DNA of 26,606 nucleotides from an uncultured Clostridia bacterium (GCA_905236685.1 CAJOPD010000017.1:1-26606), one strand, 5' to 3'. Shown: positions 8,054 to 16,101, counted from the stretch's first letter. A program made the numbers and translations. Notes: generated by a model not told the origin, from the letters alone.

Positions 8054-8100
8054 AGGCAAGGGGCCTCAGGCATATCTGAACCTACTTGCCTTTTGTTTTT
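8054..8100 (+). terminator. Leader hairpin plus U tract: candidate transcription attenuator upstream of glnN
   Basis: AGGCAAG (8054-8060) pairs with CTTGCCT (8085-8091). The helix continues past a bulged A84 with GGG (8061-8063) against CCT (8081-8083), and is capped by TCAG (8066-8069)/CTGA (8076-8079) with the hexaloop GCATAT. TTTTGTTTTT (8091-8100) follows immediately. It begins about four bases after the predicted transcription start, so the 5' end of the RNA is an intrinsic terminator. Expression of the downstream gene therefore probably requires readthrough or antitermination. The controlling factor is not visible. Confidence 0.7.
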
Positions 8101-8133
8101 AATTAACATATGATTAAGTGAGGAAGTGAGAAA

Positions 8134-10230
8134 ATGGAAGACTTATCAAAATTATTCGGCAGGAATGTTTTTAATGAAAGCAGAATGAAGGAACGGCTCC
8201 CGAAAGAAACATATTTAGCACTTCAAAAAACGATAAAAGACGGAAAACACCTGGATATTAACATAGCAAATATTGTAGCAAGCGCTATGAAGGACTGGGC
8301 GATTGAAAATGGGGCAACTCATTTCACCCACTGGTTTCAGCCGATGACTGGCATTACTGCGGAAAAGCACGACAGCTTTATTTCTCCGATTGATAACGGG
8401 AATATCATTATGGATTTTTCGGGAAAAGAGCTGGTAAAGGGCGAATCTGATGCGTCAAGCTTTCCATCGGGCGGTCTCCGTGCGACTTTTGAGGCGAGGG
8501 GATATACTGCTTGGGACCCGACCTCTTACGCATTTATAAAAAATAATGTTCTATGTATACCTACCGCGTTTTGCTCATACGGCGGGGAAGCGCTTGATAA
8601 AAAAACGCCGCTTTTGCGTTCAATGGAGGCGATAAACCGTCAGGCGATGCGTGTTATTAAACTCTTTGGCAATGAAGATGTCACATCGGTAAAAACAACT
8701 GTCGGCGCAGAACAGGAATACTTTTTGGTAGACCGCGATATGTATGACAGACGCCCCGATTTGCTGTTTACGGGCAGAACGCTATATGGCGCTATGTCGC
8801 CCAAGGGACAAGAGCTCGATGACCACTATTACGGAACAATCAAATCAAAGGTTAAAAGCTTTATGGACGAGCTTAATGTGGAGCTTTGGAAACTCGGCGT
8901 GTTCGCAAAAACGGAGCATAATGAAGTTGCGCCGGCACAGCACGAGCTTGCACCTGTATTTACCACTACAAATATTGCCGCAGACCATAATCAGCTGACT
9001 ATGGAGCTTATGCAAAGGATTGCAAAAAAACACGGTATGGTTTGTCTGCTGCACGAAAAGCCTTTTGAATGTGTTAACGGAAGCGGAAAACATAATAACT
9101 GGTCAATTTCCACAAATACGGGCAAAAATCTTCTTGACCCGGGTGAAACACCGTATGAAAACGCACAATTTTTACTGTTTTTGTGCAGCGTAATTAAGGC
9201 GGTTGATGATTATCAGGATATGCTTAGGGTTTCGGTAACATCGCCGGGTAATGACCACAGACTTGGCGCAAATGAGGCGCCGCCAGCTATTCTTTCAATC
9301 TTTTTGGGCGAGGAGATTACAGAAGTTTTGGAGGCAATAGAAAAGGACGAAGATTATGACAGCAAGGAAAAGGCAATAATGCGTGTCGGCGTGCATGTTC
9401 TTCCTAAATTCCCGAAGGATACAACCGACAGGAACAGGACAAGTCCATTTGCCTTTACAGGAAATAAATTTGAGTTCAGAGCGTTAGGTTCAAGCGCATC
9501 AATTTCGGGACCTAATGTTGTGCTGAACACAACGGTTGCGGAAAGCCTTAAACAGTTTGCAGATGAGCTTGAAGGCGCGGAGGATTTTGACGAAGCACTC
9601 AATAAACTCATCAGAAGGACTATAAAAAAGCATAAGCGAATTATCTTCGGCGGAAACGGATATGACGGGGATTGGGTAAACGAGGCGGAAAGAAGGGGAC
9701 TTTTGAACCTTCGTACAACGCCCGAATGTCTGCCTTGCTATATTGCAGAAAAGAATATAAAGCTTTTCACCGAGCATAAAGTCTTTAATGAGGCGGAAAT
9801 GCGCGCAAGGTATGAAATTCATCTTGACAATTACTCAAAGACAATAAATATCGAGGCGCTGACAATGATTGATATGGCGCAAAAGGATATTTTACCTGCC
9901 GCATCTTCCTTTATCAAGTATTTAAGCGATACTATTATTTCAAAAAAAAGTGCCGCTGCGGATTTGGACTGCGGGTATGAGCTCGAAACGGTAAAGGAAC
10001 TTACCCACCTTGAAAATAAAATGTTCGCTGATGTAAATGAGCTTAAAGATATTTTGAAAAAAATCAAGGCAAGTACCGATACAGCACAGAAAATTGCCGA
10101 GGACTACAAGGATTTGGTAATCCCGAAGATGAACGAAATCCGTAATTCTGCGGATAAAATGGAGCTTTTGACAGACAGAGATTACTGGCCCTATCCGTCT
10201 TATGCAGATTTGTTGTTCGGCGTCAGATAA
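8134..10230 (+). CDS. glnN: Type III glutamine synthetase (GSIII)
   Basis: This enzyme forms glutamine from glutamate, ammonia and ATP. Its 698 residues match the large GSIII class, as against about 450 for GSI. The N-terminal GSIII domain contains the FGRNVFN and THFTHWFQPMTG segments. The catalytic barrel has GAEQEYF (191-197), HNEVAPAQHE, the SGKHNNWS segment (317-324) and the SPGNDHRLGANEAPP segment (370-384) with the metal- and glutamate-binding His, Asn and Arg residues. The C-terminal region with DRDYWPYPSY is specific to this class. The ATG at 8134 is preceded by GAGGAAGTGAG. It has its own promoter and leader hairpin, and the liv importer follows behind a separate promoter. The function is secure; regulation by the leader is inferred. 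Confidence 0.97.
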   Translation: MEDLSKLFGRNVFNESRMKERLPKETYLALQKTIKDGKHLDINIANIVASAMKDWAIENGATHFTHWFQPMTGITAEKHDSFISPIDNGNIIMDFSGKELVKGESDASSFPSGGLRATFEARGYTAWDPTSYAFIKNNVLCIPTAFCSYGGEALDKKTPLLRSMEAINRQAMRVIKLFGNEDVTSVKTTVGAEQEYFLVDRDMYDRRPDLLFTGRTLYGAMSPKGQELDDHYYGTIKSKVKSFMDELNVELWKLGVFAKTEHNEVAPAQHELAPVFTTTNIAADHNQLTMELMQRIAKKHGMVCLLHEKPFECVNGSGKHNNWSISTNTGKNLLDPGETPYENAQFLLFLCSVIKAVDDYQDMLRVSVTSPGNDHRLGANEAPPAILSIFLGEEITEVLEAIEKDEDYDSKEKAIMRVGVHVLPKFPKDTTDRNRTSPFAFTGNKFEFRALGSSASISGPNVVLNTTVAESLKQFADELEGAEDFDEALNKLIRRTIKKHKRIIFGGNGYDGDWVNEAERRGLLNLRTTPECLPCYIAEKNIKLFTEHKVFNEAEMRARYEIHLDNYSKTINIEALTMIDMAQKDILPAASSFIKYLSDTIISKKSAAADLDCGYELETVKELTHLENKMFADVNELKDILKKIKASTDTAQKIAEDYKDLVIPKMNEIRNSADKMELLTDRDYWPYPSYADLLFGVR

Positions 10231-10244
10231 TTTTTCAAAAAAAA

Positions 10245-10273
10245 TTGACGGAATTAGAAATGTATGGTATAAT
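10245..10273 (+). promoter_or_regulatory. Sigma-A promoter for the liv operon
   Basis: TTGACG (10245-10250) and TATAAT (10268-10273) are separated by 17 bases. The predicted start is near 10280, about 40 bases before livJ. The hexamers differ from consensus only at the last base of the -35. The preceding TTTTTCAAAAAAAATT after the glnN stop is not a convincing terminator. Confidence 0.85.
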
Positions 10274-10320
10274 ATTTGGGAATTTTGCTCTAAATGAGTT
10301 ATTTTAAGGAGGTTTTTTCT

Positions 10321-11478
10321 ATGAAAAAAATTCTATCTCTGGCACTTGCAGCCGCTTTGGCAGTTACTGCACTTTCAGGCTGCGGAAAAAAGGCTGAGGA
10401 GCCTCAGTCGGACAACACTCTCGTAATCGGCGGAATAGGACCGTTAACGGGAGCTGCTGCAACATACGGAAATGCAGTAAAGAACGGTGCAACACTTGCT
10501 GTTGAAGAAATCAATGCAGCAGGCGGAGTAAACGGAATGATGTTAAAGCTCGCTTTTGAAGATGACGAGCACGACGCAGAAAAGTCAGTAAACGCTTACA
10601 ACACCTTGAAGGACAACGGTATGAAGATTTTGATGGGTACCGTAACAAGCGTTCCTTGTGTTGCTGTTGCAGACAAGACTAAGGAAGACAATATGTTCCA
10701 GCTTACACCGTCAGGATCATCTGTTGAATGTATCACAAATGATAATGCGTTCAGAGTATGTTTCAGTGATCCAAACCAAGGTATAGCTTCCGCACAGTAT
10801 ATTGGTGCAAACGCTTTGGCAAGTAAGGTGGCTGTAATTTACAACAGCTCCGATGTTTACTCACAAGGCATTTATGAAAAATTTGCCCAGGAAGCAGCAA
10901 AGCAAAATATCCAAATCGTAGCGGCAGAAGCATTTACAAAGGACTCTGCAACCGACTTTACGGTACAAATCCAAAAGATTAAGGAAAGCGGTGCAGAACT
11001 TGTATTCCTTCCCATCTACTATCAGGAAGCGGCTTTAATTCTTACACAAGCTGAAAAAGCAGGTCTTGATGTAGTATTCTTCGGCTGTGACGGACTTGAC
11101 GGACTTATCGACCAGCTTGGCGATAATGCGGCTTTGGCAGACGGCGTTATGCTTTTGACACCGTTTGCGGCAGACGCAGAAGATGAAAAGACTGTTGCAT
11201 TTGTTAAAGCTTATAAGGATAAATTCGGAAAGGATACACCTAACCAGTTTGCTGCAGACGGATATGATGCAATTTATATCATAAAGGCTGCTTTGGAAGA
11301 TGCAGGTATAAGCGATGCTTCAATCAGCATTTCCGACCTTTGCGATGCTTTAAAGACTTCAATGACAAAGATTACTGTAAACGGTGTTACAGGTCAAATG
11401 CAATGGAGTGCTGACGGCGAGCCGACAAAAGAGCCTAAGGCAATGGTTATTGAAAACGGCAGCTACAAAGCAAAATAA
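10321..11478 (+). CDS. livJ: Branched-chain amino acid ABC transporter, substrate-binding lipoprotein (LivJ type)
   Basis: I place the start at ATG 10321, not the in-frame ATG at 10294, because AAGGAGG at 10306-10312 lies eight bases before 10321 and because this start gives a proper lipoprotein signal (MKKILSLALAAAL...LSGC, lipidated C21). The mature protein is a type I periplasmic binding protein of the Peripla_BP_6/LivJ family: IGGIGPLTGAAATYG near the N-terminus, AVEEINAAGGVNG, and VAVIYNSSDVYSQG in the second lobe. Such proteins capture leucine, isoleucine or valine outside the cell and hand them to the LivHM permease. The five-gene order J-H-M-G-F supports the role. The exact ligand is not visible and related members bind other amino acids or amides. 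A hairpin after the stop may lower expression of the downstream genes. Confidence 0.92.
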   Translation: MKKILSLALAAALAVTALSGCGKKAEEPQSDNTLVIGGIGPLTGAAATYGNAVKNGATLAVEEINAAGGVNGMMLKLAFEDDEHDAEKSVNAYNTLKDNGMKILMGTVTSVPCVAVADKTKEDNMFQLTPSGSSVECITNDNAFRVCFSDPNQGIASAQYIGANALASKVAVIYNSSDVYSQGIYEKFAQEAAKQNIQIVAAEAFTKDSATDFTVQIQKIKESGAELVFLPIYYQEAALILTQAEKAGLDVVFFGCDGLDGLIDQLGDNAALADGVMLLTPFAADAEDEKTVAFVKAYKDKFGKDTPNQFAADGYDAIYIIKAALEDAGISDASISISDLCDALKTSMTKITVNGVTGQMQWSADGEPTKEPKAMVIENGSYKAK

Positions 11479-11487
11479 AATATTTTT

Positions 11488-11521
11488 CAAGAAATAACCG
11501 GTTAAAGCCGGTTATTTCTTG
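11488..11521 (+). terminator. Hairpin between livJ and livH (partial terminator or mRNA stabiliser)
   Basis: CAAGAAATAACCGG (11488-11501) pairs perfectly with CCGGTTATTTCTTG (11508-11521) around a 6-base loop. The following ACTACTTTT is only weakly U-rich, so partial readthrough into livH is expected. Such an element would give more binding protein than permease. Confidence 0.65.
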
Positions 11522-11563
11522 ACTACTTTTAATGTTTGCACGAAATGAGGGTAGTGCTTTACA

Positions 11564-12436
11564 ATGAGTTTTTTATCTTACTTTATAACAGGTGTGAGCC
11601 TTGGCGGAATTTATGCCTTAATCGCACTTGGATATACAATGGTATACGGTATCGCAAAAATGCTTAACTTTGCACACGGAGATGTAATTATGATTGGCGG
11701 CTACATCGCTTTTGTAGCGCTTTCTTCAATGCATACTTCTGTTTTTACCGCAACTGTTATGAGCATTGTTGTTTGTATTTTATTGGGCGTTTTGATTGAA
11801 AAAATCGCATACAGACCTTTGAGAGATGCTTCGCCGCTTGCAATTTTGATAACGGCAATAGGCGTCAGCTATTTTTTGCAGAATGTGGCGCTGTTAATTT
11901 TCGGCTCGGCTGCAAAAAGCTTTACATCGGTTGTACCGAAAATCAAGCTCAATTTGCCCGTGAATATAACAGGCGAAACTATTGTTACTATAATCGTTAC
12001 AATAATAATAGCAGTTCTGCTAACTCTTTTTGTCAATAGAACAAAAAGCGGAAAAGCTATGCTCGCAGTTTCTGAGGATAGAGGAGCGGCACAACTGATG
12101 GGAATAAATGTTAACAACACAATTTCTCTCACCTTTGCGATTGGTTCGGGACTTGCCGCTGTTGCAAGTATTCTTCTGTGCTCTACATATCCGCAGATAA
12201 GCCCATATACAGGCGCTATGCCCGGTATCAAGGCATTTACGGCGGCGGTTTTTGGCGGAATAGGCAGTATCCCGGGCGCTATGGTGGGCGGTATTGTACT
12301 GGGAATTATCGAAAGCTTGTCAAAAGCCTATATTTCATCACAGCTTTCCGACGCAATAGTTTTTGCAGTGCTTATTTTAATACTTTTAATTAAACCGACG
12401 GGGCTTTTCGGTAAAAAAATAAATGAGAAAGTCTGA
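11564..12436 (+). CDS. livH: Branched-chain amino acid ABC transporter permease LivH
   Basis: This 290-residue inner-membrane permease has about eight hydrophobic segments. Family signatures are GISLGGIYALIALGYTMVYG-like at the N-terminus, followed by MLNFAHGDVIMIGGY, and the cytoplasmic ATPase-contact loop AVSEDRGAAQLMGINV near residues 169-184. It pairs with LivM to form the membrane channel through which substrate released by LivJ enters the cell, driven by LivG and LivF. The ATG at 11564 has GAGGG at 11547-11551, a rather long 12-base spacing. The livM start lies 11 bases after the stop. Length and motifs are normal for the family. Confidence 0.95.
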   Translation: MSFLSYFITGVSLGGIYALIALGYTMVYGIAKMLNFAHGDVIMIGGYIAFVALSSMHTSVFTATVMSIVVCILLGVLIEKIAYRPLRDASPLAILITAIGVSYFLQNVALLIFGSAAKSFTSVVPKIKLNLPVNITGETIVTIIVTIIIAVLLTLFVNRTKSGKAMLAVSEDRGAAQLMGINVNNTISLTFAIGSGLAAVASILLCSTYPQISPYTGAMPGIKAFTAAVFGGIGSIPGAMVGGIVLGIIESLSKAYISSQLSDAIVFAVLILILLIKPTGLFGKKINEKV

Positions 12437-12447
12437 GGTATGCGGAT

Positions 12448-13521
12448 ATGACAAAAAAATTAAGCTATGCTACCCGTGACAAACTTATAACATACTCTGT
12501 TGTTATAATAGCCTTTCTCATTGCCCAACTGCTTATAGTTACAGGGGTAGCCTCAAACAAATTTACAGGGCTTTTGATCCCGATTTCAATAAACATTCTT
12601 CTTGCTATGTCGCTAAATCTTGTAGTGGGAATGTCGGGCGAATTGAGCCTTGGACACGCAGGTTTTATGTGTATCGGTGCCTATGCGGGCAGTTTGTTTT
12701 CGGTGCTTACGCAAAATATAATAACGGCGCCGTACATAAGATTTCCGCTTGCAATCATTCTTGGGGGAATTATCGCGGCGATACTTGGATTTTTAATCGG
12801 AATTCCTGTTTTAAAACTCCGCGGCGACTATCTTGCAATAGTTACGCTCGCATTCGGCGAAATTATAAAAAATATTTTTAACAATATGTATCTTGCAACC
12901 GATAAAAACGGCATATTTTTCTCAATGACTGCTGAAAAATATACAAAATATGCCTTTGATTTGGAAACAAAGACCGACTATATTAAAGGTGCGCAGGGGA
13001 TAACGGGGACTCCGCAAGATGTAAACTTTACAATTTGCTTTGTTGTAATTCTGATTGCTCTTTTTGTACTGTTAAATCTTATAGACTCAAAAACGGGCAG
13101 AAACATAATGGCGGCACGGGATAACCGCATTGCCGCAGAAGCTATGGGAATAAATGTTACAAAAGCAAAAATGACGGCGTTTGTTATTTCTGCATTTTTT
13201 GCGGGCGTTGCGGGAGTTTTGTATTCCCATAACCTAAAAACCTTGGTTGCAACTAAATTTGATTATAACCTTTCAATACTCATACTGGTATTTGTGGTAT
13301 TGGGCGGTATGAATAAAATGCGGAATGTAATTATTTCCGCAACCATACTTTACGCACTTCCCGAGGCATTAAGATTTTTGTCTGATTACCGTATGCTTTT
13401 ATATGCGGTTGTGCTTATTGTTATGATGATTTTGAATAATAATAAAGGCTTTATAGCCCTTAAAAAGAAACTGTCACCCAAAAGACTGTTAAAAGCAAAA
13501 AGGGAAGGGGTGGCGAAATAA
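12448..13521 (+). CDS. livM: Branched-chain amino acid ABC transporter permease LivM
   Basis: The second permease subunit has 357 residues and about nine or ten hydrophobic segments. Diagnostic stretches are SLNLVVGMSGELSLGHAGF with IGAYAG after it, GIPVLKLRGDYLAIVTLAFGE, and the ATPase-contact loop AARDNRIAAEAMGIN near residues 220-235. The C-terminus is a basic tail (KKKLSPKRLLKAKREG) that should lie in the cytoplasm. The start follows GAGG at 12434-12437. The TAA stop at 13519-13521 abuts the ATG of livG directly, which indicates translational coupling. It forms a heterodimer with LivH. Confidence 0.95.
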   Translation: MTKKLSYATRDKLITYSVVIIAFLIAQLLIVTGVASNKFTGLLIPISINILLAMSLNLVVGMSGELSLGHAGFMCIGAYAGSLFSVLTQNIITAPYIRFPLAIILGGIIAAILGFLIGIPVLKLRGDYLAIVTLAFGEIIKNIFNNMYLATDKNGIFFSMTAEKYTKYAFDLETKTDYIKGAQGITGTPQDVNFTICFVVILIALFVLLNLIDSKTGRNIMAARDNRIAAEAMGINVTKAKMTAFVISAFFAGVAGVLYSHNLKTLVATKFDYNLSILILVFVVLGGMNKMRNVIISATILYALPEALRFLSDYRMLLYAVVLIVMMILNNNKGFIALKKKLSPKRLLKAKREGVAK

Positions 13522-14285
13522 ATGGCTATTTTGGAAATCAACAATCTTGGCATAAGCTTTGGCGGCTTGAAGGCTGTCGATAAGCTGAATATGAAAATAG
13601 AAGAAAACCAGCTATATGGGCTTATCGGTCCTAACGGTGCAGGAAAAACCACCGTTTTCAATCTGCTTACAGGCGTATATCAGGCAACGGAGGGCACTTT
13701 CTCGTTTGACGGCAAAGAGGTTAAAAACTCAAACCCCGTAAAAATGAACAGAATGGGAATTGCAAGAACATTCCAAAACATACGCCTTTTTTCACAAATG
13801 AGCGTTATCGATAATGTTCTTGCAGGATTTCACGACAGCGTGAATTACGGTCTTGCGGGAAGTGTTACTCATCTTGGCAGATTTTCTGGTGAAGAAAAAA
13901 ATACCGCAAAAAAGCGCTTGAACTTTTGGAAGTTTTTGATATTGATAAGGAAAAATATCAGCTTGCACGCAATCTGCCTTACGGAAAACAGCGTAAGCTT
14001 GAAATTGCCCGTGCGCTTGCAACAAATCCTAAGCTGCTGCTTTTGGACGAGCCTGCGGCAGGAATGAACCCTAACGAAACAGCCGAGCTTATGCAAACAA
14101 TTAAATTTGTGCGTGATAAATTCAATATAACAATTCTTTTGATTGAACACGATATGAAGCTTGTCAGCGGTATCTGCGAGGAGCTTACGGTACTCAATTT
14201 CGGTACAGTGCTTGCGCAGGGCGCGACAAAAGATGTTTTAAACGACCCCAAGGTAATTACCGCATACTTGGGAGAAGATGATTAA
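13522..14285 (+). CDS. livG: Branched-chain amino acid ABC transporter ATPase LivG, interrupted by a -1 frameshift
   Basis: The first frame (13522 to about 13914, open to 14067) carries Walker A GPNGAGKTT and the Q-loop segment ARTFQNIRLF. The frame one base back (open from about 13914 to 14285) carries the signature LPYGKQRKLEIARAL, Walker B LLLLDEPAAGMNP and the His-loop IEHDMKL. Joined with one missing A, or with a -1 slip, they give one 254-residue LivG of normal length, so no other damage is present. The switch falls in either the A7 run at 13895-13901 or the A6 run at 13908-13913, where A-AAA-AAG is in the zero frame. Neither half could act alone, because Walker A and the signature motif are on different pieces. 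A lost base, a sequencing or assembly error, and recoding are all possible. The ATG follows the livM stop directly. Confidence 0.88.
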
Positions 14286-14300
14286 GGAGGTGCCGTTTAT

Positions 14301-15005
14301 TTGTTAGAGGTTAATGATTTACAGGTCAGTTACGGTGTTATCAATGCAATAAAGGGCGTTTCCTTTTCGGTTGAAAGAGGCGAAATTATTGCCTTAATCG
14401 GCTCAAACGGCGCAGGAAAAACCACCATTTTACATACTGTAACAGGCCTTATTCCCGCAAAAGCAGGGAGCATTATGTTTGAAGGCCGTGAGCTTACCAA
14501 GACGCCCGCGCATAAAATTGTCGGTATGGGTATGGCGCATGTGCCTGAGGGACGGAGAATTTTCGGAGAGCTTTCCGTCTATGAAAATTTAAAGCTTGGC
14601 GCTTTTACACTCTCGGACAAAAAAATAATAGAAAAAAACTTGCAGTATGTATATGAGCTTTTTCCAAGACTAAAAGAACGGAAAAAGCAAATTGCAGGTA
14701 CGCTTTCGGGCGGTGAACAGCAGATGCTTGCGATGGGCAGGGCATTGATGTCAAATCCAAAGATTATCTTGATGGACGAGCCGTCAATGGGTCTGTCGCC
14801 AATCCTTGTTTCAGAAATTTTTGAAATTATAAAGGAAGTTTCGGCGGACGGAACAACGATTTTGCTGGTTGAGCAGAACGCAAAAAAAGCGCTGTCCATT
14901 TCCGACAGAGCATATGTTCTTGAAACCGGTAAAATCGTGCTTTCAGGCGATGCAAAAGAGCTTATGAACAACGAACAAATCAAAAAAGCCTATTTGGGCG
15001 AATAA
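14301..15005 (+). CDS. livF: Branched-chain amino acid ABC transporter ATPase LivF
   Basis: The start is TTG at 14301, supported by AAGGAGG at 14284-14290 with a 10-base spacer and by the family-typical N-terminus MLEVNDLQVSYG. The 234 residues contain Walker A GSNGAGKTT, the LivF-type segment VPEGRRIFGELSVYENLKLG, the signature LSGGEQQMLAMGRAL, Walker B IILMDEPSMGLSP and the switch segment LLVEQNAKKAL. It is one of two ATPases that drive LivHM transport. The ribosome binding site overlaps the livG stop codon, so livF translation is linked to passage through the second part of livG. A hairpin terminator follows immediately. Confidence 0.95.
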   Translation: MLEVNDLQVSYGVINAIKGVSFSVERGEIIALIGSNGAGKTTILHTVTGLIPAKAGSIMFEGRELTKTPAHKIVGMGMAHVPEGRRIFGELSVYENLKLGAFTLSDKKIIEKNLQYVYELFPRLKERKKQIAGTLSGGEQQMLAMGRALMSNPKIILMDEPSMGLSPILVSEIFEIIKEVSADGTTILLVEQNAKKALSISDRAYVLETGKIVLSGDAKELMNNEQIKKAYLGE

Positions 15006-15033
15006 AAAAAGCAGGTTGGTAGCCTGCTTTTTT
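15005..15033. terminator. Bidirectional terminator between livF and hpt
   Basis: The A-rich arm ending in GCAGGTT (15005-15017) pairs with AGCCTGC and a T run (15021-15033) around a 3-base loop; one internal pair is U-G. It has U tracts on both strands and so can end both the liv transcript and the opposing hpt transcript. The right arm reaches into the hpt stop codon (15032-15034). Confidence 0.85.
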
Positions 15034-15568
15034 ATGTATAAATCTCTTTTTTCAATACACCGACATAGGATAGGTTTCGATATTTCTCGTCATAATCAAG
15101 TCCGTATCCCACTACAAATTCGTCGGGGATTTCCTTTCCGACATAATCGACCTTAACATCAACAACACGGCGGGACGGCTTGTCCAAAAGCGTGCAAATA
15201 CGAACACTTTTTGCATTTCGCGATTCAAAGAGTGTTTTAATTTTAAAAAGCGTGTGTCCGCTGTCAATAATATCCTCTACAATAAGTACATTTTTGCCTG
15301 TAATATCCTGCTCAATGTCTTTTTTGAGGTTAATAAACCCGTTTGATGCAGTAGATTTGCCATAGCTTGACACCTGCATAAAATCAATTTCGACAGGCAT
15401 ATCAAGATTTTTAATCAAATCCATAGCAAATGGAGTAGAGCCCTTTAAAATTATTATAACCAAAAGCGGCTCGGATTTTAAATCCTTATTTATCTGTCCC
15501 GCAATTCGCTTTATGAGCTTGGAAATTTCTCTTTCGCTGACTAAAATTTTTTCAACATCTTGGTGCAT
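15032..15568 (-). CDS. hpt: Hypoxanthine phosphoribosyltransferase
   Basis: This 178-residue cytoplasmic enzyme salvages hypoxanthine or guanine with PRPP to form IMP or GMP. The PRPP-binding loop is VLIVEDIIDSGHTL at about residues 93-106. LLVIIILKGSTPFAMDL and the flexible-loop serine-tyrosine pair in MQVSSYGKST are typical of bacterial HPRT, and the C-terminal half has the PDEFVVGYGLDY segment that holds the base. The ATG (15566-15568 on the complementary strand) overlaps the upstream gene's TAA by one base (TAATG). AAGGAGA lies about ten bases upstream. It is the last gene of a three-gene minus-strand operon. Confidence 0.95.
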   Translation of the reverse strand: MHQDVEKILVSEREISKLIKRIAGQINKDLKSEPLLVIIILKGSTPFAMDLIKNLDMPVEIDFMQVSSYGKSTASNGFINLKKDIEQDITGKNVLIVEDIIDSGHTLFKIKTLFESRNAKSVRICTLLDKPSRRVVDVKVDYVGKEIPDEFVVGYGLDYDEKYRNLSYVGVLKKEIYT

Positions 15569-16092
15569 TACAGGTATCTCCTTTTTATTATTTTTGCTTT
15601 TGTAAGTGAGAATAAAATCGGTGCAGTTATTGCAGTATCGATAGCGTGGTGAATTATGGTTCCGAGTGCCGCAATTCCGCCTGCGGTCAGAGCCGCCGTT
15701 GAATTGTCCAAAATAATCGGAGTGAGAAGATAAACCACTATGCCTTCTGCCAATGCGTGCAGGATTGCCGTCACAACAATAACAAGAATTATGTTGTATT
15801 TCTTTTTAAGCATTTCCATTCCCGCAAAAGCAAAAATGATGTGCGTTGCAGCCCGTGCAACAACAATGATTGAATTTGGCGCGGGTATTGTCAGGAAAAA
15901 GCCCAAACAGCTGCCGATAACCGTCATAACAGTAACCCAAGGTCCGACAAAAACGGCAAGCATTGTCGGCACATGCGCGCCCAGAGTGAGTGTGAAAAAC
16001 GGGAGCACAAGCTTTAACGGTGAGTAGGTTATAAGCAAAGAAAGTGCGGTCAGTATTGCGGCAAGTGCGAGTTCTTTTGTTTTCTTTTCCAT
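15568..16092 (-). CDS. ECF transporter S component (NiaX-like membrane protein)
   Basis: The 174-residue, strongly hydrophobic protein has about five or six membrane segments. TM1 carries small-residue spacing (LALAAILTAL) of the kind ECF S components use to dock on the shared EcfT subunit. The segment TLGAHVPTMLAVFVGP, followed by GSCLGFFLTIP and then VVARAATHIIFAF, recalls the niacin-type (NiaX) S components, from memory of that family. S components bind a vitamin or nucleobase-like substrate and rely on EcfA/EcfA'/EcfT encoded elsewhere; none of these is in this window. AGGAGAT overlaps the TAG stop of the upstream gene. Joining with hpt would fit a purine or niacin substrate, but this is inference. 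Confidence 0.72.
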   Translation of the reverse strand: MEKKTKELALAAILTALSLLITYSPLKLVLPFFTLTLGAHVPTMLAVFVGPWVTVMTVIGSCLGFFLTIPAPNSIIVVARAATHIIFAFAGMEMLKKKYNIILVIVVTAILHALAEGIVVYLLTPIILDNSTAALTAGGIAALGTIIHHAIDTAITAPILFSLTKAKIIKRRYL

Positions 16093-16101
16093 AGTTATCT
16101 C

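Noticed and set aside
8054..8091. ANTAR-type two-hairpin antiterminator or a known glutamine riboswitch upstream of glnN
   Set aside because: Only one hexaloop is present, with sequence GCATAT and without the A1/G4 pattern. The layout does not match the glnA or downstream-peptide glutamine motifs I know.
10294..10320. In-frame ATG at 10294 as the livJ start
   Set aside because: It has no ribosome binding site and would place nine extra polar/aromatic residues before the lipoprotein signal. AAGGAGG eight bases before 10321 decides the start.
13926..14285. A separate small gene starting with TTG at 13926
   Set aside because: Its product is exactly the second half of LivG, without Walker A. 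It has no ribosome binding site, so it is the continuation of livG after a frameshift.
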